Shown here: piece by piece, positions 9,994-20,200 of the stretch
How positions within the stretch are numbered: the stretch's first letter is position 1
Layout: each line of letters starts with the position of its first letter
NCBI GenBank assembly: GCA_904066235.2
Contig: CAJFCV020000005.1
Location: 10,287,501-10,351,500 of the forward strand
Source of the DNA: Bursaphelenchus xylophilus
Taxonomy: Eukaryota > Nematoda > Chromadorea > Rhabditida > Aphelenchoididae
Length of the DNA: 64,000 bases
Direction: 5' to 3'
Made by a program: the position numbers and the translations under genes
Notes under the pieces: generated by a model
What the model saw: only the letters and a program-made list of their open reading frames with translations
The model's database searches: none
What the model was told of the DNA's origin: nothing

Positions 9994-11705
9994 CTAGTAA
10001 TGTGGTGAAGGTGCAACTGCTGGGTCAACCTTGAGTGATGCGACGTCTTTTAGGGTCTCGTCATTTTCGCTGGAGCCGGTGGATTCGGTGTTCTAAAAAT
10101 TTTTTACAATGTTTTTTTCGAAAATTTTTATGGCCTTTGTTCTTCAAAGATGGTTACTATGAAAGAGTAATATCTCAGCCGTAGTTGTAAACAAAATGCT
10201 GAAATTTTCAGTGATGACTTTGGGGTCTATAAGGAATCTATAAAGGAAATTTCAAACAAATCCGGAAGTCTTACCTCCAATAAAATCAATTATCAATCTG
10301 TCGGGAAAATAATGTGGATTCGTCGCGCTTTGAGATCAGCCTTCATCGCTTTGCAATGGCTAGCCGTCAGTGGAGATTTTTAGCGCGAATGTGATGACTG
10401 ATGCATTTTTCAGCGACAAATCCACATTATTTTCCCGACAAACTGATGTTTACTAACAAGTGAAGTACCCCATGTCGGACGCTCAGATTCTCTTTAAAAT
10501 TTGTACACATGTTGGGAATAGACTAGATATCAATTCCTGAAAGTTTTAGCTCGCGCTTTGCTGGTGCAGATGAGATATTCAACAATTTTGTCGGCGGAGA
10601 GAGTATGCAAAACGCGGAGAGCGGTCAGAGAGAAAAACACTTTTTGGCCATAACGTTACCAATTTCGGATAAAATTTGTTTCTTTTTTCTGGAAATATTA
10701 CTCTCGGCAGTAGAATTAGGTATGAAACTTTTCGTGCCAAAATTTGGTAAAAAGTCCTAAATTTTTGCCGACTTTCGATCTAAAAATCTCGGTTGTTTCT
10801 GCAAAGCGCGAGCTAGGATTCTCGCATATATTTTAGAAAAGATTATTCTAAATTTGTGCCAAGTTTCTTCAAGATCTATGAGTTGCATTTGGGGTACTTC
10901 CCCTGTGAATATACTAAATATATAGTATACATATGTAGGTATATCAAGGCCACTCACCCTTCCCGGGGATTCTTTAGAATCCTCTTTTGATTTGGCTTCT
11001 TTGATCTTCGTTAACGTTTTTTTCCTCCCGAAAGACTCGGCTCGTTTGCGACTATCCGCGTGTTTCTCTTCGGCAACCTTTTGTTTGGTGACTTTCTTGC
11101 TCGTTGGCTTGGTCTTTATCTTCGTATCTCCTGAAGTCGGCTCACTTTCTTTGGAATTTTTGGATTCTTTGGAGTCTTTGTGGTCCTTCGGTCGCATTGG
11201 ATCCTTTTTGGGGGATTTCTTCTTTTTTCCGGGCTGTTCTTGCTGGAAAATGAGAGACAATATTTAGAGTTAATTTAGAGGCAGAAGTGGCCAAAAAATC
11301 GCAAAAATCTTGATTTTTTCGGGGAAAAATTTAGGATAAAAATAATGGGGGTGTCTTAGAAGATGGTAGAAAGCATTTTTGTCAACTTTAAAAAAATTTT
11401 TTTTTTGAAAATTATCAAAAAAGTCCAATTTAAATGTCAAGCTACCCATTTCTCAGCGATTTCCCCCAAAACTTACCTTATTATCCCACACAAACGGCTC
11501 CATTGGCTGAAAAAATCCTATATTAATCATCATTTTCGCTTCAACTTGCCGGCACATTGATTGAAATTGGATCCACCGAAGCTAGCGTTGTCGCCTTTGT
11601 CTCGGTTTTGTTCTTCTTCTTCCCCTGCGACTTCAGGCATTGAATTAGTGTTAACGAAAACAGACAGAGCAATTGAAGACAGACTTGGGCACATAAATTT
11701 AACAT
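9994..11705 (-). CDS. Secreted lysine-rich protein, unknown function
   Basis: Four exons on the minus strand: 11705-11550, 11506-11477, 11242-10958 and 10092-9994. All junctions are phase 0, giving 189 aa. Seen: a signal peptide MLNLCAQVCLQLLCLFSLTLIQC, a 10-residue exon (PMEPFVWDNK), then a 95-residue exon dominated by Lys/Ser/Glu (KKKKSPKKDP, KDSKESKNSKES, KIKTKPTSKKVTKQK), then an acidic Ser-rich C-terminus ending VAPSPHY. Intron 1 appears to start with GC (CCG|GCAAGT), the rare GC-AG class; no good GT donor fits the phase. The other introns are GT-AG. No homologous family recognised; it could be a basic secreted peptide precursor or an extracellular matrix protein. Intron 3 holds a MITE and a dispersed repeat. 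Confidence 0.7.
10291..10447. repeat. TA-MITE, subtype W
   Basis: In intron 3 of the Lys-rich gene. Inner ends are ATAATGTGGATTCGTCGC and GCGACAAATCCACATTAT. Confidence 0.88.
10478..10915. repeat. GACGCTCAGA-family dispersed repeat
   Basis: The left edge is CATGTCGGACGCTCAGATTC and the right edge TGCATTTGGGGTACTTCCCC, i.e. imperfect inverted ends. The interior repeats TTAGCTCGCGCTTTGC, here also as its complement GCAAAGCGCGAGCTAGGAT, with TTTTTGGCCATAACGTTACC between. Confidence 0.7.
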
Positions 11706-11884
11706 CAAGGAGGAGGAGAGGACCAACCGATAAATGATCAGAAAGCAATAAGAAGAATTGACCTTCGGGGATTTTGAAATCAAAAAAAAAAAAAAAAAAA
11801 ATTTTAAATTTTATGCTAATTTTAGAAAAATAACATTGACTTCAATTTTTCAAAATTTTATATTTTTACCATTTTTTGCCCTTA

Positions 11885-12043
11885 TATCGGTCTGTCGGGA
11901 AAATAACGGCGGATCGTCGCGCCTCGGAATCGCCCATCACCGTTCTGCGACTGCAAGCCGCGACTTGGGATTTGGCGCGCGATAGCGGCGAGGCGAGAAA
12001 TTTTGAAGGGACGATCCGCCGTTATTTTTCCGACAGACTGATA
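11885..12043. repeat. TA-MITE, subtype C
   Basis: A full copy flanked by TA; its ends vary from the type (TCGGTCTGTCGG; TTTTTCCGACAGACTGA). Confidence 0.9.
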
Positions 12044-12049
12044 CATAGT

Positions 12050-12350
12050 CCTTCTGCTAAGTTGCCGGACCAATTTTTGGTGTTTGCACTGTGCAAAAAA
12101 AGTTAGGGTGCGAGCGAAAGCCCAAAAAAGGATATTGCACGGTGCAATGAGCAAGAAATTGCACAGTGCGAGAGAAATTTTGTTTTTTCATACTGCGTGT
12201 CGCCGATTCCTGTCCGACGATTGTCGCGAGTTTCCCGCACTGTGCAGTTGACCTTCTGCACCGTGCCATTGCAAACTCGTCGCGGACAGTGCAAAAATTG
12301 GCAAAATGCACTGTGCGCTCCGGTAAACAGTCTACGCACTTACGAAAAGG
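12050..12350. repeat. GCAC-box cluster
   Basis: Six GCACNGTGC boxes lie at about 12085, 12138, 12160, 12238, 12258 and 12308. The cluster ends with AGTCTACGCACTTACGAAAA, a decayed form of the family terminus. It sits exactly between two subtype C MITEs. Confidence 0.7.
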
Positions 12351-12354
12351 CGTA

Positions 12355-12513
12355 TATCAGTCTATCGGGAAAATAACGGCGGATTGTCGCAGCAAAATGT
12401 CTCACCTCGCCGCTATCGCGCACCAAATCCCAAGCCGCGGTTTGCAGTCGCAAAGCGATGATGGGCGATTCCGAGGCGCGACGATCCGCCGTTATTTTCC
12501 CGACAGACTGATA
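12355..12513. repeat. TA-MITE, subtype C, inverted relative to 11885
   Basis: A full copy whose interior reads as the reverse complement of the copy at 11885 (GCAAAATGTCTCACCTCGCC first). The two bracket the GCAC-box cluster as an inverted pair. Confidence 0.9.
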
Positions 12514-12873
12514 CATCATCTCAAAAAATCTAAAAATTTCTTATCCTTCGCAAAATTTTTTTGCCAAGTTATTCTCCGAGTCTTCACTATGCATACAAAA
12601 ATGAACCGACGTGATCCATAGCTTTGACTCGAACTGTCGCTCACTCGAACAGTCACGCCCAATTTTTGGCCCGACCAGGCCCGATAGCCTTTCCTTCCCG
12701 GAACTACGACTGAAACCGCTTGCGGGTCATGCCTATTAAATTTTTGTATAATGAGTCTCTTTTCCGACGCTTCCACGTAGAAACAGTTGTGAAAAAAGAA
12801 ACGTTGTTCGGAATGCTTATTACATAAATAAAATTCGTTCGATCTCTTGGCCTGAAGGAATTCTGCAGCGTTA

Positions 12874-15783
12874 ATGTCGACTATGGAAAAACGACTAAAC
12901 TACTTGATCGTTGCACTCGGAGCCACCTTGTTCTGCACAATTTTATGTAAGAATTACAGTTTTTGGGTATTGCTCCGCTCGTAAAGCCGCCGAAGCGATT
13001 TTTGGCTTTTGCACAAATTTAACGATACCCGCAGAAAATAGTTGCCAGACAATAAAAATTGTGTTGGGCCATTTCTGGTCCGTATCTGAGTTAAGATATG
13101 GCGAGCGGCTGCCATACCTTTGCCGAACGCTTGACAAGCACAAAAATCAGTAAATTATCCGCATTTCAGCCATCAGAAACCACAAAAAAGCGTTTAAGAT
13201 GTGTGTGATGACCAAAAAAGCGATTAAAAGTCTTTGCCGAATACACTGCATTCCGCGTCGGCGTAGAAAAAGATCTTGCTAGGCAAAAAACCGTCCATAA
13301 CCTTCTTTCTACTGCAAAAAAAATTTTTTGGATATCGTGGCTGAGCGCCGAGAAATCAACGATTGATTTCCGGGGAATTTCTTGAAACACCCTGTATATT
13401 TTCACATTCAGATGTTGAGTACGCCTATAAACCCGGAACATTCCACAGAAAAGTTGCTAAGCAACGAATATTCATCGCGAAGTTCAAAAATCGACAGTTT
13501 AACTACTCAATTGAAGAGCAGAAGCCAGGACTCTGCGATGGAATCGACATACTTATACTGATTCTTAGTGCCCCAAACAAGTTTGATCAACGGAACGCGA
13601 TCAGGGATACTTGGCTATATGAGCATGTGAGATGTTTTTCAGATATACGTAGCTTTTTTGGGAGGCAGTAGGAGGTTGTGTGGACTTTATACTTGTCGCG
13701 ACAAATGTGTCGGGACTTTATGGCATTAGTAATACAGGGCCGGGCCTCTTGAAACGAGCAAGTTTTTTCCTTGGATGTCTCCGCGGAGACTCCGCCGATT
13801 TTTTTAAAATTTAGGTTTTTCTGGAGCTGAAACCCGGCATTTTCAGCCGATTAGATTTCAACAAAAAATATGTTGAATTGACCTTTCAATGCCTTCCCAA
13901 GGTCTTCAAGAATTGTTTTTGAGATGCAATCGCTAAAACTTCGAAAATTTTATTCTAAACATGGAACTTGGTCAGTCTCCGCGAAGAAATCCAAAGAAAA
14001 AACTTACCCGTTTTGAGTGGCCCACTCTGTATACCAGTCTGGCCGAAACCCTTTTTTTGACGCGACAGAAGGCTTATTATTTTGCCGACAGACTGACAGT
14101 AACATTTATTGACCAATTTTAGGACACCCCTTCAAGTTTTCTTGTCCGTTTTCTAATTGGTCAGCCAGATAACCGGTCTGTTGAACTTCGAATTCAGAAA
14201 GAACAAAGGCAGCACAAAGATATTGTTCGTTACAACTTCACCGAGACGTAGGTTGTGGTACTATTTATCTTCAAACTTTGAACCGTTGAAAGTGACGACT
14301 TATCAGTCTGCCGGGAAAATAATTTGCAGAATACGCACCAAAAATGTCATTGTCGCCGAGAAAATGAATTGTGTCGCGACAAAATCAAGTTGCTTTTCAC
14401 CCCAGCAACACGGTCGGCGCAGCGATATTGTGCTCATTATTTTCTCGACAGAGCAGTATATCATTTTGAATTGTTTGGAAATGGTGATACACCAGCCATT
14501 TCAGATACGACCTCCTTCCAGTCAAAGTGCACGCCGCCTTCAGCTTCTTTAAGACCTATTGCCCTCAGGCCAAGTACTTGCTAAAAACCGATGATGACAC
14601 TGTGGTAGATCTAGACCGTCTATTCCACCACAGCAAAAGCATGTACGATAAATATTACGGCCTGAACAAAGAGCGCTTCTTCTGCAACGTTCACTACAAG
14701 AAGAGGCCGTTCAGGAACAAGGGTAGTCGATAGTAAGTGGGTAATATTTTGCATATTTTGCAAACAGACCAAATGTTTCATCTTTTTCCCGCCAGACTGA
14801 TGTCGCAGGCGCACAGTGCGCTTTGCTTTTTTCGCACCGTGCGGATCTTCCCACACAATTTTGCACTGTGCATTTGGCATTTTGCACAGTGCAAACGGCT
14901 TTTTTGAGATTTGCATTGTGCGAAAAAATGCAGAATGCACTGTGCGTCGGCGACAAACAACAAAAATGCACAGTGCAAAATGGTTGGGAAAAGCGCTCGG
15001 TGCGAAAAAAGGCAGAATGCACTGTGCGTCGGCGACAAACAACAAAACTGCACAGTGCAAAATGGTTGGGAAAAGCGGTCGGTGCGAAAAACGGAAAAAT
15101 GAACTGTGCGTCGGCGACAAACCAAAAAAGCACAGTGCAAAAAGGTTGGAAAGGGCACGCACGGTGCGAAAAAAAGGCAGAATGCACTGTGCGTCGGCGC
15201 GGAAAATGCAAAGTGTAAAATGGTCGGAAAAGGCACGCACGGTGCGAAAAAAGGTTAAATGCACTGTGCGACAAAAAATTGAAGTTTTGTGCAACATTTT
15301 TTTGGAAAGACGTGCATGAAAAAAGTCATAATTCACTGCCTTTTTTCTATAAATCCCCATGCTATCCCAATTGCAGCTACGTCTCAAAAGAAGTCTATCC
15401 CGAACCCATATATCCCGATTTTTGCCAAGGATGCTCGTATATGGTCACAAGAGAAGCGGTAGGGCCGGTTCTTTCGGCCGTCTCGAGTGTAAATTACATC
15501 AAATTGGAGGACGTACTGTATAGTGGAATTGTGCGTTCGAAGAAGAACGTTTCACTGGTGCATTCGCGAACCTTTGGCTACAGTTCGATAAAGGTGAGAA
15601 TTCGAGGAAAACCTGGAAAACTGGGAGAGATTTCAGGCCACAAATAAGCTTCAATGCGGCATGAATGGTGTTCCTCTGCCAACGGGGCTGTTTGGAATCC
15701 CCGCGAAGAGCATGCAATCAGTCTACAAAGAGTTGAAGAACATTTCCTGTAGAGCAGACGGTGGTACAACAAAAAAAGGATAA
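12874..15783 (+). CDS. GT31 beta-1,3-galactosyltransferase-like protein, copy 1
   Basis: Six exons: 12874-12946, 13412-13626, 14123-14247, 14505-14732, 15377-15593 and 15637-15783, giving 334 aa with consistent phases. Seen: a short cytosolic N-terminus and signal anchor (LIVALGATLFCTIL, aa 11-24), as in type II Golgi enzymes. Then come the GT31 landmarks DILILILSAP, QRNAIRDTW (about aa 82-90), FLIG, DIVRYNFTETYDLLPVKV, the metal-binding DDD at aa 167-169 (KTDDDTVVDLD), YPDFCQGCSYMVT and LEDVLYSG (aa 257-264). Known of the family: GT31 enzymes transfer Gal, GalNAc or GlcNAc in beta-1,3 linkage from UDP-sugars in the Golgi lumen. Acceptor unknown. ATG 12874 is used; an in-frame ATG at 12883 also fits. 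AATAAA lies about 15 bp past the stop. It forms a tandem pair with the gene at 17258. Confidence 0.9.
13735..14029. repeat. TIR element, CAGGGCCGGGCC ends, in GT31-1 intron 2
   Basis: 295 bp flanked by TA. CAGGGCCGGGCCTCTTGAAA at the left pairs imperfectly with GAGTGGCCCACTCTG at the right. Subterminal TCTCCGCGGAGACT also matches AGTCTCCGCG. Confidence 0.6.
14032..14098. repeat. TA-MITE, 67-bp internal deletion form
   Basis: Only the two ends remain (ACCAGTCTGGCC and GGCTTATTATTTTGCCGACAGACTGA). It begins directly after the TA of the preceding element. Confidence 0.7.
14301..14460. repeat. TA-MITE, subtype G
   Basis: In GT31-1 intron 3, ending 44 bp before exon 4. The right end is altered (CTCGACAGAGCAGTATA). 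Confidence 0.85.
14808..15275. repeat. Degenerate tandem array of GCAC boxes in GT31-1 intron 4
   Basis: About five units of 75-82 bp repeat TGCACTGTGCGTCGGCGACA, then AAAAATGCACAGTGC, then AAAATGGTTGGGAAAAGC, then GGTGCGAAAAAAGGCAGAA. Each unit has two or three boxes. The first 120 bp is an inverted fragment of the same material. Confidence 0.8.
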
Positions 15784-15924
15784 AAAATCGTCTTATTGAA
15801 TAAATTGGAACTCTTGATTTTTAAGCCAGACTTCCAGCTCACAGTTTGCAAAAACGACCGAGATTTTCAGGTCGAAGATTGGATGAAATGCGGTATTTTT
15901 TTTTGCAATTTTTGGTGTAAAAAA

Positions 15925-16048
15925 TTTCAAGCGCTTTGCACCGTGCAATTGCAAACTCGACCCAGGCAGCCATTGCACAGTGCAAAAAGAAGAAAAATGC
16001 ACCGTGCGCCGCGAAAAAGTCTACGCACTTTATGGAATGACTAGTATC
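15925..16048. repeat. GCAC-box element, right part
   Basis: Boxes near 15935, 15975 and 15998, then the terminus AAAAGTCTACGCACTTTATG with GGAATGACTAGTA. Confidence 0.7.
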
Positions 16049-16478
16049 TCATAAGGGCAAAAATAATGTGACCCCTCTCACAGAGAACACGCTTTTTTCG
16101 CTCTGTCGTCCGCAAAGATCGTTGAACGTCTCGGCTGCGTCGGCAAGGCGCAAGAAAAAGGTTTCAGGAATTAAGGTGTGGCTTGTTTATGTCTGGGCGA
16201 GTTAAAAATATCTGAGCTTCAAAGCCGTCCATTGTTAGTCACTACTCTGCTAACATTTCGGAATTTTTCTTTTAGGAGTCTTTTAATTTGAATTATTTTT
16301 TTTTTTGAACTTTCAGTGTGTGTGTCAGGGTGTTCCCAGAAATTCTGCGGAAAATTTTGGTAGATTTCTTGGTGCTCAGCCAAAATATCCGATTTTCAAA
16401 TTGCACTGTGCAAAAGATAACATGCACAGTGCGAAAAACTTTGCGAGAAAAAGTCTACGTACTTTCTGAAAAGCTTTG

Positions 16479-16829
16479 TATCGGCCTGTCGGGAAAATAA
16501 TGTGGGTTCTCGCAGCGAAACTTCTTGTATCGACGCACGTCAAACTGAGGAGTCCGGTGACCGGAATAGACTCTTCGCTATCGGTTTTTACACTTCGTCT
16601 TGATTTCGCAGAGAAAGAGAGAAAACACACACGCAAAAACGTACTCTCTCGCCCCAAAAATTCCCCATTTCTTCCCCGACACAACGCTTTTTTGCGTCTT
16701 TTTTTGGCAAATGGCCAATCCATTCACTGGACTGTTTTAGCTTGTCTCAGTTTGACGTGCGACGCAATGGCGGATCAAATCTCCAGCCGTAAGCGATTTC
16801 AATGCGCGTATTTTCCAGACAGACTGATA
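16479..16829. repeat. TA-MITE, subtype W, split by a nested insertion
   Basis: The left end is TATCGGCCTGTCGGGAAAAT, the right end TTTTCCAGACAGACTGATA. A separate 224-bp element at 16536-16759 interrupts it. Confidence 0.85.
16536..16759. mobile_element. 224-bp Transib-like element, nested
   Basis: Terminal inverted repeats CACGTCAAACTGAG ... CTCAGTTTGACGTG. It is flanked on both sides by CGACG, a 5-bp target duplication. It sits inside a TA-MITE. A same-length relative is at 38518. Transib elements make 5-bp GC-rich duplications and begin CAC; the rest of their usual terminus is not matched, so the assignment is tentative. Confidence 0.8.
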
Positions 16830-16949
16830 CTTGATTTTAAAGAAGATGAGGCTTGTGGATTTGCCTGAAATATTTGCTATTGATTTCTTATAGGCCATAC
16901 ATTTTTTTACATTTTTTTTGCAAAAAATTTTTGCACAACGACGGCTGAG

Positions 16950-17023
16950 ATATTCAACGGCCTTTGCAGAAAGACTTTTTTAAGGCGCGGCAAGTCCACA
17001 TTATTTTCCCGACAAACTGATAG
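16950..17023. repeat. TA-MITE, subtype W, right half
   Basis: GCGGCAAGTCCACATTATTTTCCCGACAAACTGATA without a left partner, preceded by a piece of the GACGCTCAGA repeat. Confidence 0.65.
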
Positions 17024-17257
17024 CATAATTTGCACATAAAACCACAAAATAGTAACCAAACTGATAAAAAGGGCGACTGTTATTCGAATTCGTGTTTCGT
17101 TTCGTTTCCTTTGGCGCGATAACAGCGCTTTCGACTCCAAATTCCAACTCAAATCGCTATCAAAATTAATCCAACAACTTCGTTGTTTTAGTGCTGACTG
17201 AAAGGCAACATGACAAAAATTGATTTTCTTTCATTTTGAACTAATTTTTTCTTCGAA

Positions 17258-20200
17258 ATGGCTGCTGCTGTCGTGCCGCGGAGGACGGCAAAAGTGTTGG
17301 TTTGCATCGCCCTCTCCGGCCTTGTAATTTGTAAGTTTTGGGGAATAGGCGACGCAAAATGTGCGGTGAACTTGTGGCGCCGGATTTTGTTGCAAACCCA
17401 GAAAAATTTTCTTCAGAAAAATGCACTGTGCAAGTCATGTTTTGGGTTGAAACTGCACCGTGCAAATTTTTGGGACATTTTCAGTCGCACTGTGCAAATT
17501 CTGAGGACTGTTTCAGCCGCACTGTGCAAATTCTGGGGACTTTTTCAGCCGCACTGTGCAAATTCTGAGGACTTTTTCAGTCGCACTGTGCAAATTTTGA
17601 AGACTTTTTCAGCCGCACTGTGCAATTTCTGATGAGTTTTTCACCCGCACCGTGCAAATTCTGATGACTTTTTCAGCCGCACTGTGAAAATTCTGAGGAC
17701 TTTTTCAGCCGCACTGTGCAAATTTTTGGGACATTTTCAGTCGCACCGTGCAAATTCTGAGGACTTTTTCAGCCGCACCGTGCAAATTCTGAGGATTTTT
17801 TTGATGAGATCTTGGTTTGAGTTGCCCAAAAAGGGATGTAAAACTGCATTTTTAAGAGCAAGTTAAACATTTAGGGCCTTTTTGGGATAGACTAAATCAT
17901 CTAAAGTCATCAAAAAAGCCTAGCTACAAGTCAAGTCAAAGCTCGGGCGCAGCTTGAAAAAAATTTTTTATAGGGTATATACTGTTTCGCCCAATTTTAG
18001 ACCTTTACTTTTCCTTCCGATCTCCGTACTCTCCAAAATATCCCAATTTCTCCGCCAACTTCCTCGATCGCGAATTTCAATATTCGCTGGACCCTCCAGA
18101 CGTCCGATTTTGCGACCAAATTTCTGACAATATCACAGTTGTGGCCCTTATCATTACAGCGCCGGCAAATTTTGAGAAGCGAAATGATGCCAGAAACACG
18201 TGGATGTATGATAAAGTAGGCCGATTTTAATGTTAAAAAGTTGAGAAAATTGCGACATTTTTTCCAAATTTTTACCATGACTAGTCTCATAATGATTTCT
18301 ACCGTAAAGAGTAATATTTCCACAAAAAAATGGAAAAAGTTCCTTATTTTGGCCACAACAAAGGTACTCCGCGAAGTGCGCCCAAGCTTGGGCACTAAAG
18401 TTAGGAAAATACGCTTCGACCTAGCTGGCACTGAATTACTATAATAGCTCTATAGCTTTAAGGGTACCTACGAAGGCTGTGACGACCCATTTAGTTCCAT
18501 ACGGAGGCAATAAGTTTAGTTCCGGACAAGTTTCATCGTATAAAGTGTAAAATCACAGGCTGCAGCCGTTTTTCAAGGGTAAGGTGGCACGTAAAAAAGA
18601 AGTTACCTCACTAACTAAATCCACTGTCCGGGCATTGACAACGATAAACTGAGCGTGCACGCTAAATTTGGGCTAATTCCGACCAATTTCCGCAAAGTTA
18701 AAAGTTGTGGCCAGAATAAGGAACTTTTACCAAAAAAAATTTTATTGTAACATCAAAAGTGGAAAGTTTTTTAGGGCAATCCAGCCGACATTCAAGTGCG
18801 ATTCATCGTTGGCCGAACAACAAATGCTTCGTTGGAGGCGGAGATTGCGGAAGAACAGAGAAAATACAAGGATATTTTGCGCTACAATTACCTCGATACG
18901 TCAGTTGCAAGTTTCGACTACAAAATCGCTCTGTCGGGAAAATAATGAGCACCGTGTCGCGTCGAAAATCGTATCGCCGCCAAGAAAGTGAATAGTTTCG
19001 TTTCAGGGACGCAAGCGGCGCAGCGACATTGTGCTCATTATTTTCCCGACAGATGTTAAGGAAAGTGCTCCAAGCGCGATGCTTAGATTTTGATGAAAAC
19101 TTGGGCATATTTAGAATAGATTTTTCGCAGACATTTCCGAGACTCCTAGCTCGCGCTTTGCCGAAACGACGTAGATTTTTTGGTCGAAAAGATGGCATAA
19201 ATGCGGCAGTTTTTTGCAAATTTTAGCATAAAAATTTTCAATTTATTTCGAGGCAATGCTTCCGCGAGAAATTACATTTTTCCCTGCAAGAAAAGATATA
19301 GTCAAAAAGTGTTTTTCCCTGTCCGCTCTCCACGATTTGCGTGCTATCTCGGCCACAAGGTTTGCTGAGTAAGTATTTCGGCTGCGGCTCCAATGCGCGA
19401 ACTAAAATTTTGGTATGTGACCTATTCCGACGTGTGTGTAAAATTCAAAGCAAATTACAGTGACGGACCTGATCCAGTGGCAAAAAACGTACCATTGTGC
19501 ATCCGGGAAGCATCAAAAATGAAGCAAAATACCTCCCTCTCCAAGTGGAAAAAAATCCGATTTAGCGTACCCGCTATTTCTGTGAGGAAAAGGGCCCTTC
19601 GAGTTTTTTTCACTTGGAGAATGATGTATTTTGCTACATTTTTTGATACCTCTCGGATGCAACATGCCACGTTTTTGCCACTAGATCAGGCCTGTCTTTG
19701 TACAGCGTCGCACTTGGTACCTGTCGCTTAGTTTGAGCTGTTTTATTTCCGTCAAATTTTCCAGAAAAAATGAGTTTTTTTTCAGCTACGACCTCCTTCC
19801 CATCAAAGTGCACGCTGCTTTCAATTTCTTCCAAACTTTCTGCCCGAGCGTCAAATATTTCCTCAAGATTGACGATGACGTTGTGGCCGACTTGAATCGT
19901 CTGTCCTACCACATCAACAATTCATTCGACCACATTAAAAGACGAGACTTCTTTGCATGTTTTGTGTGGGCAAAGCCGCCTGTAATACGCCATAAAACCA
20001 GTCGTTTGTAAGTAGAGGTGGCAATCGGGCCGGGCCGGGCCGATTTTTGCAGCCCGGCCCGCGGGCCGAAGTGACCAGGCCGGCCCAGGGCTTTTTCAAA
20101 TTTGCTCAGGCCCGGCCCGGCCCGGCCCGGTGAAAGCCCAGGCCGGCCCGGCCCGGCCCGGTTTGGCCCGCTAATACAGAAAAGTTGGATAAAAGTCTTT

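Larger units (their letters stand above)
11706..12873. other. Gene-free interval between Lys-rich gene and GT31 gene 1
   Basis: It contains an A-rich run at 11776-11800, two subtype C MITEs and a GCAC-box cluster. The shared upstream region of a divergent gene pair lies here. I see nothing else. Confidence 0.6.
15784..17257. other. Intergenic, GT31 copy 1 to copy 2
   Basis: No gene. It holds a GCAC-box element end at 15925-16048, a piece of the GACGCTCAGA repeat at 16075-16180, a CAGGGTGTTCC end at 16326-16395, GCAC boxes near 16404 and 16424, and MITEs listed separately. The piece at 16326-16395 matches 13330-13398 in inverted orientation. Confidence 0.65.

Noticed and set aside
14620..15387. 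Long minus-strand frame (255 codons) over the GCAC array
   Set aside because: Low-complexity product of a tandem repeat (repeating CTVHF-type residues); overlaps real GT31 exons on the plus strand.
17505..17512. CTGTTTCA, the core of the nematode 21U-RNA promoter motif
   Set aside because: A single variant within the minisatellite; other units read CTTTTTCA, and there is no AT-rich upstream context.
17488..17800. Regular 32-bp repeats resembling a CRISPR array
   Set aside because: Units are contiguous without unique spacers, lie in a eukaryotic intron, and belong to the GCAC-box material.
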